A stretch of DNA of 64,000 nt from Thermoplasmata archaeon (lineage in GTDB: Archaea > Thermoplasmatota > Thermoplasmata > Lutacidiplasmatales > UBA184), in contig JAKAVQ010000007.1 of assembly GCA_021817245.1 (NCBI GenBank), positions 1-64,000 of the forward strand. The letters run 5' to 3'. The notes beneath the pieces were generated by a model. That model did no database searches and was not told where the DNA came from. It saw only the letters and a program-made list of their open reading frames with translations. Position numbers and translations under genes: made by a program. Each line of letters opens with the position of its first letter. Positions within the stretch are counted from its first letter, which is position 1. Below, piece by piece: positions 44,381-53,629 of the stretch.

Positions 44381-45527
44381 GCGCTACGGTCCGTACGGGG
44401 GGTCGTTCGTTCCCGAGACCCTCGTGCCGGCCCTCGACGAGCTCGACCGGGTCTGGCGCACGGCGCGTGGGGACCCCGCCTTCCGTCGCGAGCTCGCCCG
44501 CCTCTCGAGGAGCTTTGGGGGGCGACCCACGCCGCTCTACTTCGCCCGGAACCTCACGCGCCGGGGTCGCGGGGCGGAGATCTGGCTGAAGCGCGAGGAC
44601 CTCGTCCACGGAGGCGCGCACAAGTTCAACAACGCGCTCGGACAGGGACTGCTCACCGTTCGGATGGGCAAGCCCCGGCTGATCGCCGAGACCGGGGCCG
44701 GCCAGCACGGGGTCGCGACCGCGATGGTCGGGGCCGCGCTCGGCCTCGAGACCGAGGTCTTCATGGGCGAGGTCGACATGGACCGCCAGAAGCCGAACGT
44801 CGACCGGATGCACCTGCTCGGCGCCAAGGTCATCCCCGTGACGACCGGCCGCCGGACGCTGAAGGACGCGATCAACGCCGCGTTGCGCGACTGGATCGCG
44901 AACGTGCGCACGACCCACTACCTCATCGGCTCGGCGGTCGGGCCGTATCCGTTCCCCGCGATCGTCGCCGACTTCCAGAGCGTCATCGGCCGGGAGATCC
45001 GGCGCCAGTCGCTCGCCGAGTTCGGCCGTCTCCCCGACCTCGCGATCGCCTGCGTGGGCGGCGGGTCGAACGCCATCGGCACCTTCCACCCCCTCCTCCG
45101 CACGCGCGTGGAGCTCCTCGGCGTCGAGGCGGGCGGGCCCCGGGGCTCGCGGGGGGCCGCCTCCCTTACCTACGGTCGCCCGGGGGTCCTCCACGGGAGC
45201 TTCTCCTACCTCCTGCAGAACGACGACGGTCAGGTCTCGGACACCGAGAGCGTCTCGGCCGGGCTCGACTACGCGGGCGTCGGACCCGAGCACTCCTGGC
45301 TCAAGGAGACGGGTCGCGCCCGGTACATCGCCGTGCACGACGAGGACGCGCTCCGCGCCTTCCACTGGCTCGCGGAGGACGAAGGGATCCTCCCGGCGCT
45401 CGAGCCGTCGCATGCCCTCTTCGCGGCGGTCCGGGAGGCCCGCCGACGCCCGAACCAGCGGATCGTGGTGACCCTCTCGGGCCGGGGTGACAAGGACCTC
45501 GGGGTGGTGCTCGACGCCGCTCGCTGA
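44367..45527 (+). CDS. trpB: Tryptophan synthase beta subunit
   Basis: It joins indole and serine to tryptophan with pyridoxal phosphate. The 386-residue protein is of the main TrpB1 type, which pairs with Trp[20 protein letters not shown] is followed by the [19 protein letters not shown] motif with the PLP Lys, [13 protein letters not shown] with the catalytic Glu, VGGGSNAIG for the phosphate, and a [13 protein letters not shown] segment. It overlaps trpF by 14 nt and trpA by 41 nt, an unusually long overlap that should couple synthesis of the two subunits. Confidence 0.94.
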   Translation: MGTARRYGPYGGSFVPETLVPALDELDRVWRTARGDPAFRRELARLSRSFGGRPTPLYFARNLTRRGRGAEIWLKREDLVHGGAHKFNNALGQGLLTVRMGKPRLIAETGAGQHGVATAMVGAALGLETEVFMGEVDMDRQKPNVDRMHLLGAKVIPVTTGRRTLKDAINAALRDWIANVRTTHYLIGSAVGPYPFPAIVADFQSVIGREIRRQSLAEFGRLPDLAIACVGGGSNAIGTFHPLLRTRVELLGVEAGGPRGSRGAASLTYGRPGVLHGSFSYLLQNDDGQVSDTESVSAGLDYAGVGPEHSWLKETGRARYIAVHDEDALRAFHWLAEDEGILPALEPSHALFAAVREARRRPNQRIVVTLSGRGDKDLGVVLDAAR

Positions 45528-46311
45528 CGCCCTCGCCGACGCCCGGCGCTCCGGCCGGACGATCGTCGTACCGTACCTCCTCGTCGATCGCCGCCGACGC
45601 GCCCGGCTCGCGCTCACCGTGCGCGCTCTGCGCGACGCCGGGGCGACCGCCCTCGAGCTCGGCTATCCGTTCTCGGACCCGATCGCCGACGGTCCGGTGC
45701 TCGCGGCGGCCGCCGACCGGGCGCTCGGCGACGGCACGGACTGGTCCGATCTCGTCCGATCGGTGCGCACCGCGAGCCCGGTGCTGCCGACCGCTGTCAT
45801 GACCTACGCGAACCCGGTGGTCCGACACGGGCTCGTGCGGGCGCTCGCGGAACTCGCGAGCGCCGGCGCCTCCGGCCTTATCGTCCCCGACCTCTCGCTC
45901 GAGGAGTCCCTGCCCTGGCAGCGCGCGAGCCAACGGGTGGGCCTTTCGCTCGTACTGATGGCCGCGCCCGGCGCCTCTGCGGACCGAGCCGCACGGATCG
46001 CGCGCGCCTCCCGCGGCTTCCTGTATCTGGTCGCCTACTACGGAACGACCGGACGCGCGTCGGAGGGGCCGGCCGCCGACCTCGGTCCGATCGTCACGGC
46101 GGTGCGACGGGCGGCGCCCGACCGGCCCATCCTGCTCGGCTTCGGGGTCCGGGACCGACGCTCCGCCGAGCGAGCCCTCGCGCTGGGGGTCGACGGGGTC
46201 GTCGTCGGGACGGCGCTCGAAGAGGCGATCGCGCGCGACCCGAGCCCCCGGGCGCTTGGGGACTGGCTCCGCGAGATCGCTGCGGCCCGTAGAGCTCCGG
46301 CCGTGGGGTAG
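45487..46311 (+). CDS. trpA: Tryptophan synthase alpha subunit
   Basis: It splits indole glycerol phosphate and passes indole to TrpB. The 274-residue TIM barrel has both catalytic residues: Glu in [11 protein letters not shown] and Asp in [10 protein letters not shown]. The conserved [21 protein letters not shown], and phosphate loop [11 protein letters not shown] segments are also present. The loop usually written SxxGVTG reads YYGTTGR. The only in-frame start that keeps the first helix is the GTG at 45487, inside trpB; it adds about eight residues compared with the family norm. It is the last gene of the aro-trp operon. Confidence 0.92.
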   Translation: MTRTSGWCSTPLADALADARRSGRTIVVPYLLVDRRRRARLALTVRALRDAGATALELGYPFSDPIADGPVLAAAADRALGDGTDWSDLVRSVRTASPVLPTAVMTYANPVVRHGLVRALAELASAGASGLIVPDLSLEESLPWQRASQRVGLSLVLMAAPGASADRAARIARASRGFLYLVAYYGTTGRASEGPAADLGPIVTAVRRAAPDRPILLGFGVRDRRSAERALALGVDGVVVGTALEEAIARDPSPRALGDWLREIAAARRAPAVG

Positions 46312-46333
46312 TCGTCCCGCCCCGGAGAGCCCC

Positions 46334-46354
46334 TCCGTCCGGCTCAGGGACGGA
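46334..46354. terminator. Hairpin between the convergent trp and endA transcripts
   Basis: TCCGTCC (46334-46340) pairs with GGACGGA (46348-46354) around a 7-nt loop. The dyad lies 22 nt after the trpA stop and overlaps the end of the convergent endA gene. It may mark the end of both transcripts. Only a short T stretch follows on the plus strand. Confidence 0.35.
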
Positions 46355-47408
46355 TCCTTTCGAGCGAGAGGAACCGGACGCGCGACTCGGGGTCGACGCC
46401 CGCAACGAGGAACTCCTTGCGGACCCCCTGAGCGACCCGGACACCGCCCGCGATCTCGGGCCAGGCGGTGACATGGCTCGACGGGACGGCCTGCACGAGG
46501 TAGCGGGCGTGCGCGTTCGCCGGATTGCGCGGATAGGCGCGAAAGTGCGCCCCGTACTTGAACCCCGTCTTCACGACCAAGTGGCGTCCCCGGAGGTCCC
46601 GGTAGGCGGCGAGCCGTTCGGAGAACCGGGGATCGAGGCGCCGCGCCCGGCGTTCGAGCCGATCGAGCGGAACGGTGCGCCCGCTGCGCGCGTCCTTGAG
46701 CCGGAGCTGGCCGGTGGCGACCAAGTAGGCGGCCTCGAGGAGGCTCAGCTCGAGCCGGTCACCGACGCGGCTCCCGTACGCGAGCTCTCGGCCGAGCTCC
46801 TCGACCGCGGTCGGCGCGTGGACCGTCACGCGGTCCTCCGAAAGCCAGCCGTCCGTGGGTGCGGCGAGCGGGCGAGGAGGGAGCGCGCCGGTCGGCGTCG
46901 GGCGGCGGACCCGGTAGTAGGTGAGGTCCGACTCCTCGTCGACGAGGGCGAGGAGGAGGACCTTCTTCGCGCTCTGGGCGCGCTCCGCGAGATCGAAGAG
47001 CCGGGCGAGGTCGAAGGCGACGCGCTCGGAGAGGACCTCGACCCAGAACCGGGACGGCGTCTTGTGGAGCGTGCCGCCCCGGGGGAGGACCGCGAAGGCG
47101 ACCGGGGGCGGGCTCGCCCGGACGACGTACCCCCGTTGGCGAAGGTCCCGGTAGACGAGGTAGCGGACAGGAAAGCCGCGGTCGCTGCGCACGGCACGGC
47201 GGAAGATCGCGGGCCACTCCACGGCCGGTCCGGTGGGGACGACGACCGACGCGCGGCCCATCTCGGCGAGGTACACCGATTCGTACCGGTCCAGCGAGAG
47301 CCCGCCGCCGGGGAGCGGCGTCCCGAAGAACCCCTTCGCGTGGATCGAGCTCGCCTCGGCCGGGTCGTCGACCCGCACCGTCGCGTCGGCGGCGAGGACG
47401 CCGCTCAC
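46344..47408 (-). CDS. endA: tRNA-splicing endonuclease EndA (fused-dimer type)
   Basis: It cuts bulge-helix-bulge junctions of tRNA and rRNA introns. The 354-residue length matches the homodimeric archaeal form, in which a degenerate N-terminal copy is fused to a catalytic C-terminal copy. The catalytic Tyr and His are in GFKYGAHFRAY, and the Lys is in VRKEFLVAG, all in the C-terminal unit. The N-terminal half repeats the fold (ESVYLAEMG, VYRDLRQRGYVV, FWVEVLSERV) without the full triad. A tRNA gene with a predicted intron lies at about 61.6 kb. The GTG start overlaps the pyrE stop, and the gene is the last of a seven-gene operon. Confidence 0.88.
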   Translation of the reverse strand: MSGVLAADATVRVDDPAEASSIHAKGFFGTPLPGGGLSLDRYESVYLAEMGRASVVVPTGPAVEWPAIFRRAVRSDRGFPVRYLVYRDLRQRGYVVRASPPPVAFAVLPRGGTLHKTPSRFWVEVLSERVAFDLARLFDLAERAQSAKKVLLLALVDEESDLTYYRVRRPTPTGALPPRPLAAPTDGWLSEDRVTVHAPTAVEELGRELAYGSRVGDRLELSLLEAAYLVATGQLRLKDARSGRTVPLDRLERRARRLDPRFSERLAAYRDLRGRHLVVKTGFKYGAHFRAYPRNPANAHARYLVQAVPSSHVTAWPEIAGGVRVAQGVRKEFLVAGVDPESRVRFLSLERIRP

Positions 47409-47959
47409 CGCCGGGCGCCCCTCAGGTCGGCGATGGTGAGGAGCGGCTCGAGCCGCACGCCGGCCGCGGCCAGCTGCTCGGTCGCCCCCATCTCCCGGTC
47501 GACCACGACGAGCGCCCGGTCGACGATCCCCCCGGCCGCCCGCACGATCTCGACGGAACGGGCGAGGCTCCCCCCGGTGCTCGCGACGTCCTCGATCAGG
47601 AGGACGCGGGCCCCGGCCGGCACCTCCCCTTCGAACGGTTGTCGGGTCCCATGCTCCCGGGCGCCCTTGCGGAGCACGAGGTACGGGCGGTTGGTACGGA
47701 GCGCGGTCGCGACGACGAGCGGGACCGCGCCGAGCTCCATCCCGGCGAGCCGGTCCGCCCCGCCGACCCGCGCTGCCAGCGCGCGCGCGATCGTATCGAG
47801 GCGCGCGGGGTCCGTCCAGGCCCGCTTCACATCGACGTAGTAGTCGCTCTGCTGGCCGGACGTGAGCGTGAACGCGCCGAAGCGCACGGCGCCCGCATCG
47901 AGGAGGATCCGCGCGAGCTCCTCCGAGGAGGGGATCGGTCCGGGAGCCTCCACCGTCAC
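47405..47959 (-). CDS. pyrE: Orotate phosphoribosyltransferase
   Basis: It joins orotate and PRPP to orotidine 5'-phosphate in pyrimidine synthesis. The 184-residue protein has FGAFTLTSGQQSDYYVDVKRA (substrate loop), AGMELGAVPLVVATAL, RKGAREHGTRQ, and the PRPP motif VLLIEDVASTGGSLA. The length is that of the compact archaeal form. The GTG at 47959 overlaps the CarS stop codon (GTGA), and the end overlaps endA by 4 nt. Confidence 0.93.
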   Translation of the reverse strand: MTVEAPGPIPSSEELARILLDAGAVRFGAFTLTSGQQSDYYVDVKRAWTDPARLDTIARALAARVGGADRLAGMELGAVPLVVATALRTNRPYLVLRKGAREHGTRQPFEGEVPAGARVLLIEDVASTGGSLARSVEIVRAAGGIVDRALVVVDREMGATEQLAAAGVRLEPLLTIADLRGARR

Positions 47960-48534
47960 CACGGCACCTTCTTCAGCCCCGCCTTGAAACCGACCCAGTT
48001 GAAGGCGGCGTGCAGGCCGAGCGTGTACACGAGGAGCCATAAGACCGCTTCCCAGTGCGCGAACACGCTGACGAACAGCGCGGGGTCGACGGCCAGGCCG
48101 AGCGCGATCGGAACGAGGACGAACGGCATCTGGTCGAGGAGCAGGGTGCGCGCTCCGCTCTCCCGGCCGAGGCGACGCTTGAGGAACGAACCGACCGCGT
48201 CGCCGGTCATCGCCCCGAAGGTGAGGATCGCCGCGAGCGGGACCGCGGCGAGGGCGGTCGGCGCGAGGACCGGCACGAGCTTCAGGTTCGGCGGGGCGAG
48301 CAGGATCAGCCACGCTTCGAGGAGGCAGAACGGCATCGCGAAGACGCCGGCGAAGAGGAAGCCGGACCAGGTCTTCGACGCACCGAAGATCCGGCGCCCA
48401 TCACCCGGCCAGAGCCGCCCGAAATCCATCGGGGGACCGCGGCCCCGCGGGATCGTCGCGAAGGCGTTCGCGATGTACGACGGCAGGAGCAGCCAGAGGA
48501 CCGCGAGGGCGCTCGCGGCGAACTGGACGACCAC
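47956..48534 (-). CDS. carS: CDP-archaeol synthase
   Basis: It transfers CMP from CTP to digeranylgeranylglyceryl phosphate to give CDP-archaeol, the activated precursor of archaeal phospholipids. The 192-residue protein has five membrane helices. The family segments are LLPSYIANAFATIPRG, RIFGASKTWSGFLFA, GDAVGSFLKRRLGRESG and LLDQMPFVLVPIAL. The same operon encodes GGGP synthase and DGGGP synthase, so three consecutive steps of ether-lipid assembly are made together. It overlaps pyrE by 4 nt and is separated by 15 nt from the peptidase gene. Confidence 0.92.
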   Translation of the reverse strand: MVVQFAASALAVLWLLLPSYIANAFATIPRGRGPPMDFGRLWPGDGRRIFGASKTWSGFLFAGVFAMPFCLLEAWLILLAPPNLKLVPVLAPTALAAVPLAAILTFGAMTGDAVGSFLKRRLGRESGARTLLLDQMPFVLVPIALGLAVDPALFVSVFAHWEAVLWLLVYTLGLHAAFNWVGFKAGLKKVPW

Positions 48535-48549
48535 GGCCGCGCGCCTCCG

Positions 48550-50181
48550 TTACGGTTCCCGGACGAACCGCTCGATCGTCCGCACCACGCCACCGAAGAG
48601 CGCCGGGTCGAGGCTCTCCTCCGCGTCGTGGATGTGGGCGAGCGGATCCATGCTGCCGAAGACGAGCGCCGGGAGCCGATGCCCGTCCGGGGTCGTGAGG
48701 TCGCGCAGAGCGCTCGCGTCCGTGCCCCCGTACTCCCCGCGCACCCCCGTGCTGCCGAGGGTCTCCTGCAGGATCCGATCGAGCCGCCGTACCTCCGGGT
48801 GGTCGACGGGGATCGCGTAGCCGGCGCGGCAGCGCTCGTTCGGAACCACGAGGCGGGCCGAGGGGGCCCGGCCGAGCGCGGCCGACCGCGCCGAGCGGAG
48901 CGCTTCCTCGAGTCCGGTGGCGAGCTGCATCTCGGGCGGAAGGCGCAGATCGACCGTGAACGCGGCCGAGGCGACCGACCGCTGGTCGATCCAGCCGCGG
49001 GAAGCGGCATCGCGCAGCAGCCGGAGGGCGGCCGGAACCGGGTTCTGTCCCCGGTGCGGGTAGCCTCCGTGCGTCGCGACCCCCACGAGCTGGAGCGCGA
49101 GCGTTCCCGGGGGGACCGAGAGCGCGGTCGCGCCGTGCTCGTCCAACCGGAACGGCGACGGCACCAGGGCCGCGAGCCGTCCGGGAAGGCTTCCGAGCTC
49201 GACCGCCGGTCCCCCGAAGAGGAGCGTGACCGACCGGGCGATCTGGTTCGCCGCATCGGTCTCGGCGTGCGCGGCGAGGAGGCCGACCCGGTCCGGGGCG
49301 AGCTCCGCCTCCTCGAGGTCGAACTGGGTGACCGACGCGCGTCCGGTGATCACCGGCTCCGGGGCGTTCCGGTCGGGCCAGTCGGGGGAATGGTACACCG
49401 ATCGCCAGGTGCGGGCGAGGTCGTGGAGACCGACCAGGCTCTCTCCGAGCGCCAACGTCTCGGCCAGCGGGACCGAGCGGTCGAACGAGCCGAGCAGCAC
49501 CGCGTGGCCGCTCGACGCCGCGGTCGTCTCGGGGCTCCCGTCGGGGATCAGCGCGACGGACCCGCGGAGGAAGCGGTCCGGGTCGTCGATCGGGAGCGCC
49601 GCGTCGTGCGCCTTGATCGCCTCGATCCCTCCCGCGCCACCAGTCTCCTCGTCGCAACAGACGAGCAAGCGGACGTTGCAGGGGAGATCGTCGACGTCCG
49701 TGAGATGGCCGAGCGCGGTGAGCGACGCCGCCACCCCGCTCCCGAGGTCGTCGTTCGAGCCCCGGCCGTAGAACCGGCCGTCCGAGCGCAGGGTGAGCGA
49801 ATGGGGGGGGCTCTTCCAGCGGGAGAGCTGCTCGGCGGGGACCGGCACGACGTCGTAATGGGCGAGAATCAGCACGGTCCGAGGGGCACCGACGTTGAGA
49901 TCGGCGATCACGTTCGGCCGGGAGAGCCCGTGCCACTCCCCCTGAACGTCCCCCGCAACGACGGGGTCGTAGACCCTCGTCGCGAGACCGGCCTCGCGGG
50001 CGAGGCGAACGATCGCCTCGGAGGCCCGCACGTAGTTCGGCTTCTCCCAGCGACCGATCCGGGGGTCCTCGAGATTGGTCGGCGCGAGCGCCACCAGTTG
50101 GGTCAGCAACCGCCGAGGCGCTTCCCCCCCCAGGAGCCCGGTCGCCCGCGTCCCGTCCGGGTTGTCCGAAGAGGAGCTCAT
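48550..50181 (-). CDS. M20 family metallopeptidase
   Basis: The 543-residue protein is a zinc-dependent peptidase or amidohydrolase of the M20 (ArgE/DapE/CPG2) family. Metal ligands and catalytic residues are visible: His and Asp in LILAHYDVVPV, Asp in YGRGSNDDLGSG, Glu-Glu in CCDEETGGAGG, Asp in LIPDGSPET, and a late His in LAHIHDAEE. A dimerisation lid domain sits between. It is longer than most members (about 400-480). It has no signal peptide and acts in the cytoplasm, probably on small peptides or acylated amino acids. The gene lies 8 nt after DUF2070 in the lipid operon; the connection is unclear. Confidence 0.82.
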   Translation of the reverse strand: MSSSSDNPDGTRATGLLGGEAPRRLLTQLVALAPTNLEDPRIGRWEKPNYVRASEAIVRLAREAGLATRVYDPVVAGDVQGEWHGLSRPNVIADLNVGAPRTVLILAHYDVVPVPAEQLSRWKSPPHSLTLRSDGRFYGRGSNDDLGSGVAASLTALGHLTDVDDLPCNVRLLVCCDEETGGAGGIEAIKAHDAALPIDDPDRFLRGSVALIPDGSPETTAASSGHAVLLGSFDRSVPLAETLALGESLVGLHDLARTWRSVYHSPDWPDRNAPEPVITGRASVTQFDLEEAELAPDRVGLLAAHAETDAANQIARSVTLLFGGPAVELGSLPGRLAALVPSPFRLDEHGATALSVPPGTLALQLVGVATHGGYPHRGQNPVPAALRLLRDAASRGWIDQRSVASAAFTVDLRLPPEMQLATGLEEALRSARSAALGRAPSARLVVPNERCRAGYAIPVDHPEVRRLDRILQETLGSTGVRGEYGGTDASALRDLTTPDGHRLPALVFGSMDPLAHIHDAEESLDPALFGGVVRTIERFVREP

Positions 50182-50189
50182 CGCCGCTC

Positions 50190-52004
50190 CTAGCGGATCG
50201 CGAAGATCACGAGGAGCGAGCTCGTCAGCAAGAGGAGCAGCGTCGCGGGGAACATGTTCGTGAACATCGACAAGGTGTCGCCGAGGGAGGTCAAAAGCCG
50301 AGCGGTGTGCCCGGGTCCGAGGACACGGACCGCCGGCACTTCCGCCTCTCCGTAACGGGGCTCCACCGGCGCGAGCGCCGCGCGCGCCCGCGCCAAGACC
50401 TCGCGCGCATCGGCGAGGAGCGCCGCGCGCGCGTACCGCTCGCCGACCGGGTTCACGCCGCCGTCGACCTCGTGCACGACGTGGTTGTCGGTCGTCAGGA
50501 CCTCGGCGTCGTCGACGACCTCCTCGAGCACCTTCACGATGGGATCGCGCAGGCCGACCACGAGGTTGTTCCCGTCGATGAGGAGGTAGCCGGTCGTCCG
50601 GCCCCCCGCGCGCACGACCAGGGCGCGCATCCCCTGCGGCCCGATGCCGTCGCGACCGATCGAGTAGCCCGCGCGCTCGGCGACCCCCACCTCGATCGGA
50701 CCGGGGCGCGCGACGGCCCGCGCGGCGGCCGCCGCGGCGCGCACGTCGGTGAAGAGCTGTTCCGCGACGGGCGTCCCGTAGATGATGTCGCCCTCCCCTT
50801 CGATGTAGGAGTTGTGTGCGTCGATGAGCGCGATCGCCGGTCCGCCGTCCCGCCCGGCCTCGCGCACGATGCGGTCGGCGACGCTGTAGGCGATGTCATC
50901 GGTCGGCGCCGGCGCCTGCGTCACCGTCACGAGCACGACGTCGCCGATCACCTGGGCCCGCGCGAGGCTCCCGGGGTAGGGCCGAATGAGCGGCCCGGCC
51001 GTCGGCGAGCGGGGCCGCGGCAGGTCGGCGAACAAACGCCGCGCGGCCTCTCCGACCCGATCGACCTCGGTCCCGCTCGGGAGGTCGAGGTCGTGGTCGG
51101 ACGGCGTGTGGGGGACGAGGACCGTACCGGCGGGGGCCCCGAGCTGTTCGGCGAACTTCCTCGGGAGGTCGCTCGCGCCGAGCGCGGCGAACGGGCCCGG
51201 GTGGACGGTCGGTAGCGCGACGGTCGCGACCGCCGTGTCGCCCCGATAGAACGCGAGGAGGCGTACCTTGAGGTCGGCCGGGACCGCGGTCCGAAGGAAG
51301 AACGCTTCGAGCTCGCGCGTCGCGAGCGGGTCCCGGTGCGCGACGTGATCGAGCAACGGTCGGATCATCGCGACCCCCGAGGCCCGGAACTCTCGGCGGA
51401 TCGGCCGGTCGGCCGCGTGGAGCAGGGCCACGGCGCAGCTGAACGCGAGCAGGATGCACGCGGCGGCGGTGACGAGCACCCGCAGGGTCGGGGGGACGAC
51501 GAGGTAGAGGGCGAAGAGGTAGAGCACGATCGGGGAGAGCGAGACCGCGAGCGTGCGGGCGTGGCTCGGCCGGGAGACCCCGTAGAGCGTCAGGTGCCGG
51601 AACCAGAACGCGGGACCGATGAGGAACGTCGCGAGGTAGAGCGGATCCGGGACCACGTTCGGCCAAACGGCCGCCGCCCCGCGCCAGATGGCCGCCAGCG
51701 GGATCTCAAGGACGAGGACGGTGAGCATCAAGAAGGCCGAGCGATGGAACTCAAAGCGACCTCCAAGGGCCCTCGCGAGCGGTGGCGTGAGCCCCACCCC
51801 GAGGAACGAGGGAACGAGGATCACGGCGACGTAGCCGACGAGGAAGAGGGAGGTGGACGGAAGCCAGAGGAGCGCCGCGAGCGCCGCGCCCGCGACCCCG
51901 ATCAGTCCGAGGGCGACCGGCGAGGGGGGCGCCCGTAGGAGGAGCCGCCCCCGCGGGGGTTCCCGCGCGGAGGCGTTCGCGGAGACCCTAGGGTCAGCGG
52001 CCAC
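50190..52004 (-). CDS. DUF2070 family membrane protein
   Basis: The 604-residue protein has about six to seven N-terminal membrane helices and a long soluble domain. That domain has the conserved TVHPGPFAALGASDLPRK, VPHTPSDHDLDLPSG, and IDAHNSYIEG segments, and a final membrane helix completes the protein. DUF2070 is an archaeal family of unknown function; its conserved His and Asp residues suggest a metal-dependent enzyme. I chose the GTG at 52004, which lies 8 nt inside the end of the GGGP synthase gene. The consistent neighbourhood with GGGPS and DGGGPS suggests a role at the membrane, perhaps in lipid chemistry. Confidence 0.8.
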   Translation of the reverse strand: MAADPRVSANASAREPPRGRLLLRAPPSPVALGLIGVAGAALAALLWLPSTSLFLVGYVAVILVPSFLGVGLTPPLARALGGRFEFHRSAFLMLTVLVLEIPLAAIWRGAAAVWPNVVPDPLYLATFLIGPAFWFRHLTLYGVSRPSHARTLAVSLSPIVLYLFALYLVVPPTLRVLVTAAACILLAFSCAVALLHAADRPIRREFRASGVAMIRPLLDHVAHRDPLATRELEAFFLRTAVPADLKVRLLAFYRGDTAVATVALPTVHPGPFAALGASDLPRKFAEQLGAPAGTVLVPHTPSDHDLDLPSGTEVDRVGEAARRLFADLPRPRSPTAGPLIRPYPGSLARAQVIGDVVLVTVTQAPAPTDDIAYSVADRIVREAGRDGGPAIALIDAHNSYIEGEGDIIYGTPVAEQLFTDVRAAAAAARAVARPGPIEVGVAERAGYSIGRDGIGPQGMRALVVRAGGRTTGYLLIDGNNLVVGLRDPIVKVLEEVVDDAEVLTTDNHVVHEVDGGVNPVGERYARAALLADAREVLARARAALAPVEPRYGEAEVPAVRVLGPGHTARLLTSLGDTLSMFTNMFPATLLLLLTSSLLVIFAIR

Positions 52005-52761
52005 GGGCGCGCCCGACCTCCGCAAGGATATCCCGGAACGCTTCCCCGAGCCCTTCCTCCTCGGTGATCGTACCGGTGACGAGCACGTTCGCGCCGGCCT
52101 CGAGAAGGGTGCGGGCATCGGCGCCGGACCGGATCCCGCCGCCGACGATGACCGGGATGCGAAGAGCGGCACGCACGGCCGAGACCATCGGGCCCGGTAC
52201 CGGTGCCGGCGCGCCGGATCCCGCCTCGAGGTACACGAACCGCATCCCGAGGAACTCGGCCGCGAGCGCCCAGCCGGTCGCGCCCGAAACGTCGTCGCGG
52301 GCGACCGCGTCGACCTGGCCGACCTCTCCGACCCGCATGCCGGGGGCGATCACGAGGTAGCCCATCGGGATCGGCTCGAGGCCCATCGCGCGGACGACCG
52401 GCGCCGCGCGGGCGTGGGTCCGGATCACCAGGTCGAGGTTGCGAGAGTTCAAAAGACTCATGAAAAGGACCGCGTCGGCCTCGGGCGCGAGGGATCCGGG
52501 CCCCTCGGGAAAGATCACGACGGGCACCCGCACGGCGGCTTTCACGGCCGCCGCGGCCCGTCCCATGACCTCCCGCGACATCCCGGTCGATCCGCCCAGC
52601 AGGATCACATGGCTCCCGAGCTCGACGGCTCCCCGGGCGATCCGACCGGCGTGCTCGCCGGGGGACTTGTCGGGGTCGATGAGGGTGAAATGCGCCGGAC
52701 CGGCCGCGATACGCTCCTCAAGGTAGCGCTCGACCGGCCCGAGGGTCGCGGCCGCGGTCAC
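51994..52761 (-). CDS. Geranylgeranylglyceryl phosphate synthase
   Basis: It forms the first ether bond of archaeal lipids by joining geranylgeranyl diphosphate to sn-glycerol 1-phosphate. The 255-residue TIM barrel has the N-terminal HFTLIDPDKSPGEHAGR, the LLGGSTGMSRE segment, VIFPEGPGSLAPEADAVLFMSLLN, MGYLVIAPGM, and FVYLEAGSGAPAPVP. The phosphate-binding IVGGGIRSGADARTLLEAGANVLVTG comes near the end. The GTG start at 52761 overlaps the DGGGP synthase stop codon by the GTGA arrangement, so the two enzymes are coupled. Confidence 0.94.
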   Translation of the reverse strand: MTAAATLGPVERYLEERIAAGPAHFTLIDPDKSPGEHAGRIARGAVELGSHVILLGGSTGMSREVMGRAAAAVKAAVRVPVVIFPEGPGSLAPEADAVLFMSLLNSRNLDLVIRTHARAAPVVRAMGLEPIPMGYLVIAPGMRVGEVGQVDAVARDDVSGATGWALAAEFLGMRFVYLEAGSGAPAPVPGPMVSAVRAALRIPVIVGGGIRSGADARTLLEAGANVLVTGTITEEEGLGEAFRDILAEVGRARGR

Positions 52762-53606
52762 CGGAACGCCACCGCCAAGAACGCGCACAGCGCCACGGTC
52801 ATCGCGACCTTGCTCATCGTCTGCTCGTAGTGGAGTCGACCGGGCAGGTAGCGAACGGAGACCCCGAAGCCCACGTCCGCCGCCCCGACCAGCCCCAGGT
52901 AGATAATCCCGACCCCGCTCGTCACGGAGACGAACCACGCGAACGGGACGGCGCTGAGCACGATCCCGGCAAGCGCGCTCGCCGTCGCGACCCGGCCGGC
53001 GAACGGAAGACCGTAGGTCATCGGCAGGGTCGTGCGACCCACGTCCCCCGCTACGTCCTCCATGTCCTTGATGACCTCCCGGCTGAGCGTGGCGAGGAAC
53101 GCCATCCCCGCGAGCGGCACCAGGAGGCCCGCGTCCCCCGCGGCGGCCCCACCGTACAGGAACACCATGCCGGTGAGGAAGCCGACCACCAGGTTGCCGA
53201 CGAACCCTCGTGCCTTCAGCAGAAACTCGTAGCCGAGCAGGGCGAGGACCGCCGCGCCGAGGATCGCGCCGACGAGCGGCGCTGCGGCGACGACCGGAAG
53301 CGCGACGAAGAGGCCCGCGACGAACAGCGCGACCACGAGCCCCCGGGCCCGCTCGACGCTGACCTCCCCGGTCACGATCGGACGGTCGGGGTGGTTCGTC
53401 CGGTCGACCTCGAGGTCGAGGACGTCGTTGAGCACGTTCCCCCCCGCGGTGACGCAGGCGGTCGAGGTCGCGGCGAGCAGGAGCAGCGTACCGAGCGACG
53501 CGGAGATCGCGACGCCCTGGCCGGCCGCGACGAGCCCCCCTACGAGCGTGCCGACGAACGACACCGCGAGGTTCTGGACGCGCAGCAACCGAAGGACCGG
53601 ATGCAC
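52758..53606 (-). CDS. Digeranylgeranylglyceryl phosphate synthase (UbiA family)
   Basis: It adds the second geranylgeranyl chain to GGGP. The 282-residue prenyltransferase has about nine membrane helices. The first Asp-rich motif is NVLNDVLDLEVDRTNHPDRP, and the second is SREVIKDMEDVAGDVGRTTLP. It is the first gene of the seven-gene minus-strand operon. A TATA-like box (GTTAAGC, 53630-53636) is centred 27 nt before the ATG, so the mRNA is probably leaderless. It is divergent from the M16 peptidase genes. Confidence 0.92.
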   Translation of the reverse strand: MHPVLRLLRVQNLAVSFVGTLVGGLVAAGQGVAISASLGTLLLLAATSTACVTAGGNVLNDVLDLEVDRTNHPDRPIVTGEVSVERARGLVVALFVAGLFVALPVVAAAPLVGAILGAAVLALLGYEFLLKARGFVGNLVVGFLTGMVFLYGGAAAGDAGLLVPLAGMAFLATLSREVIKDMEDVAGDVGRTTLPMTYGLPFAGRVATASALAGIVLSAVPFAWFVSVTSGVGIIYLGLVGAADVGFGVSVRYLPGRLHYEQTMSKVAMTVALCAFLAVAFR

Positions 53607-53629
53607 GCCGAGCGATGGCCGAACCGCTC

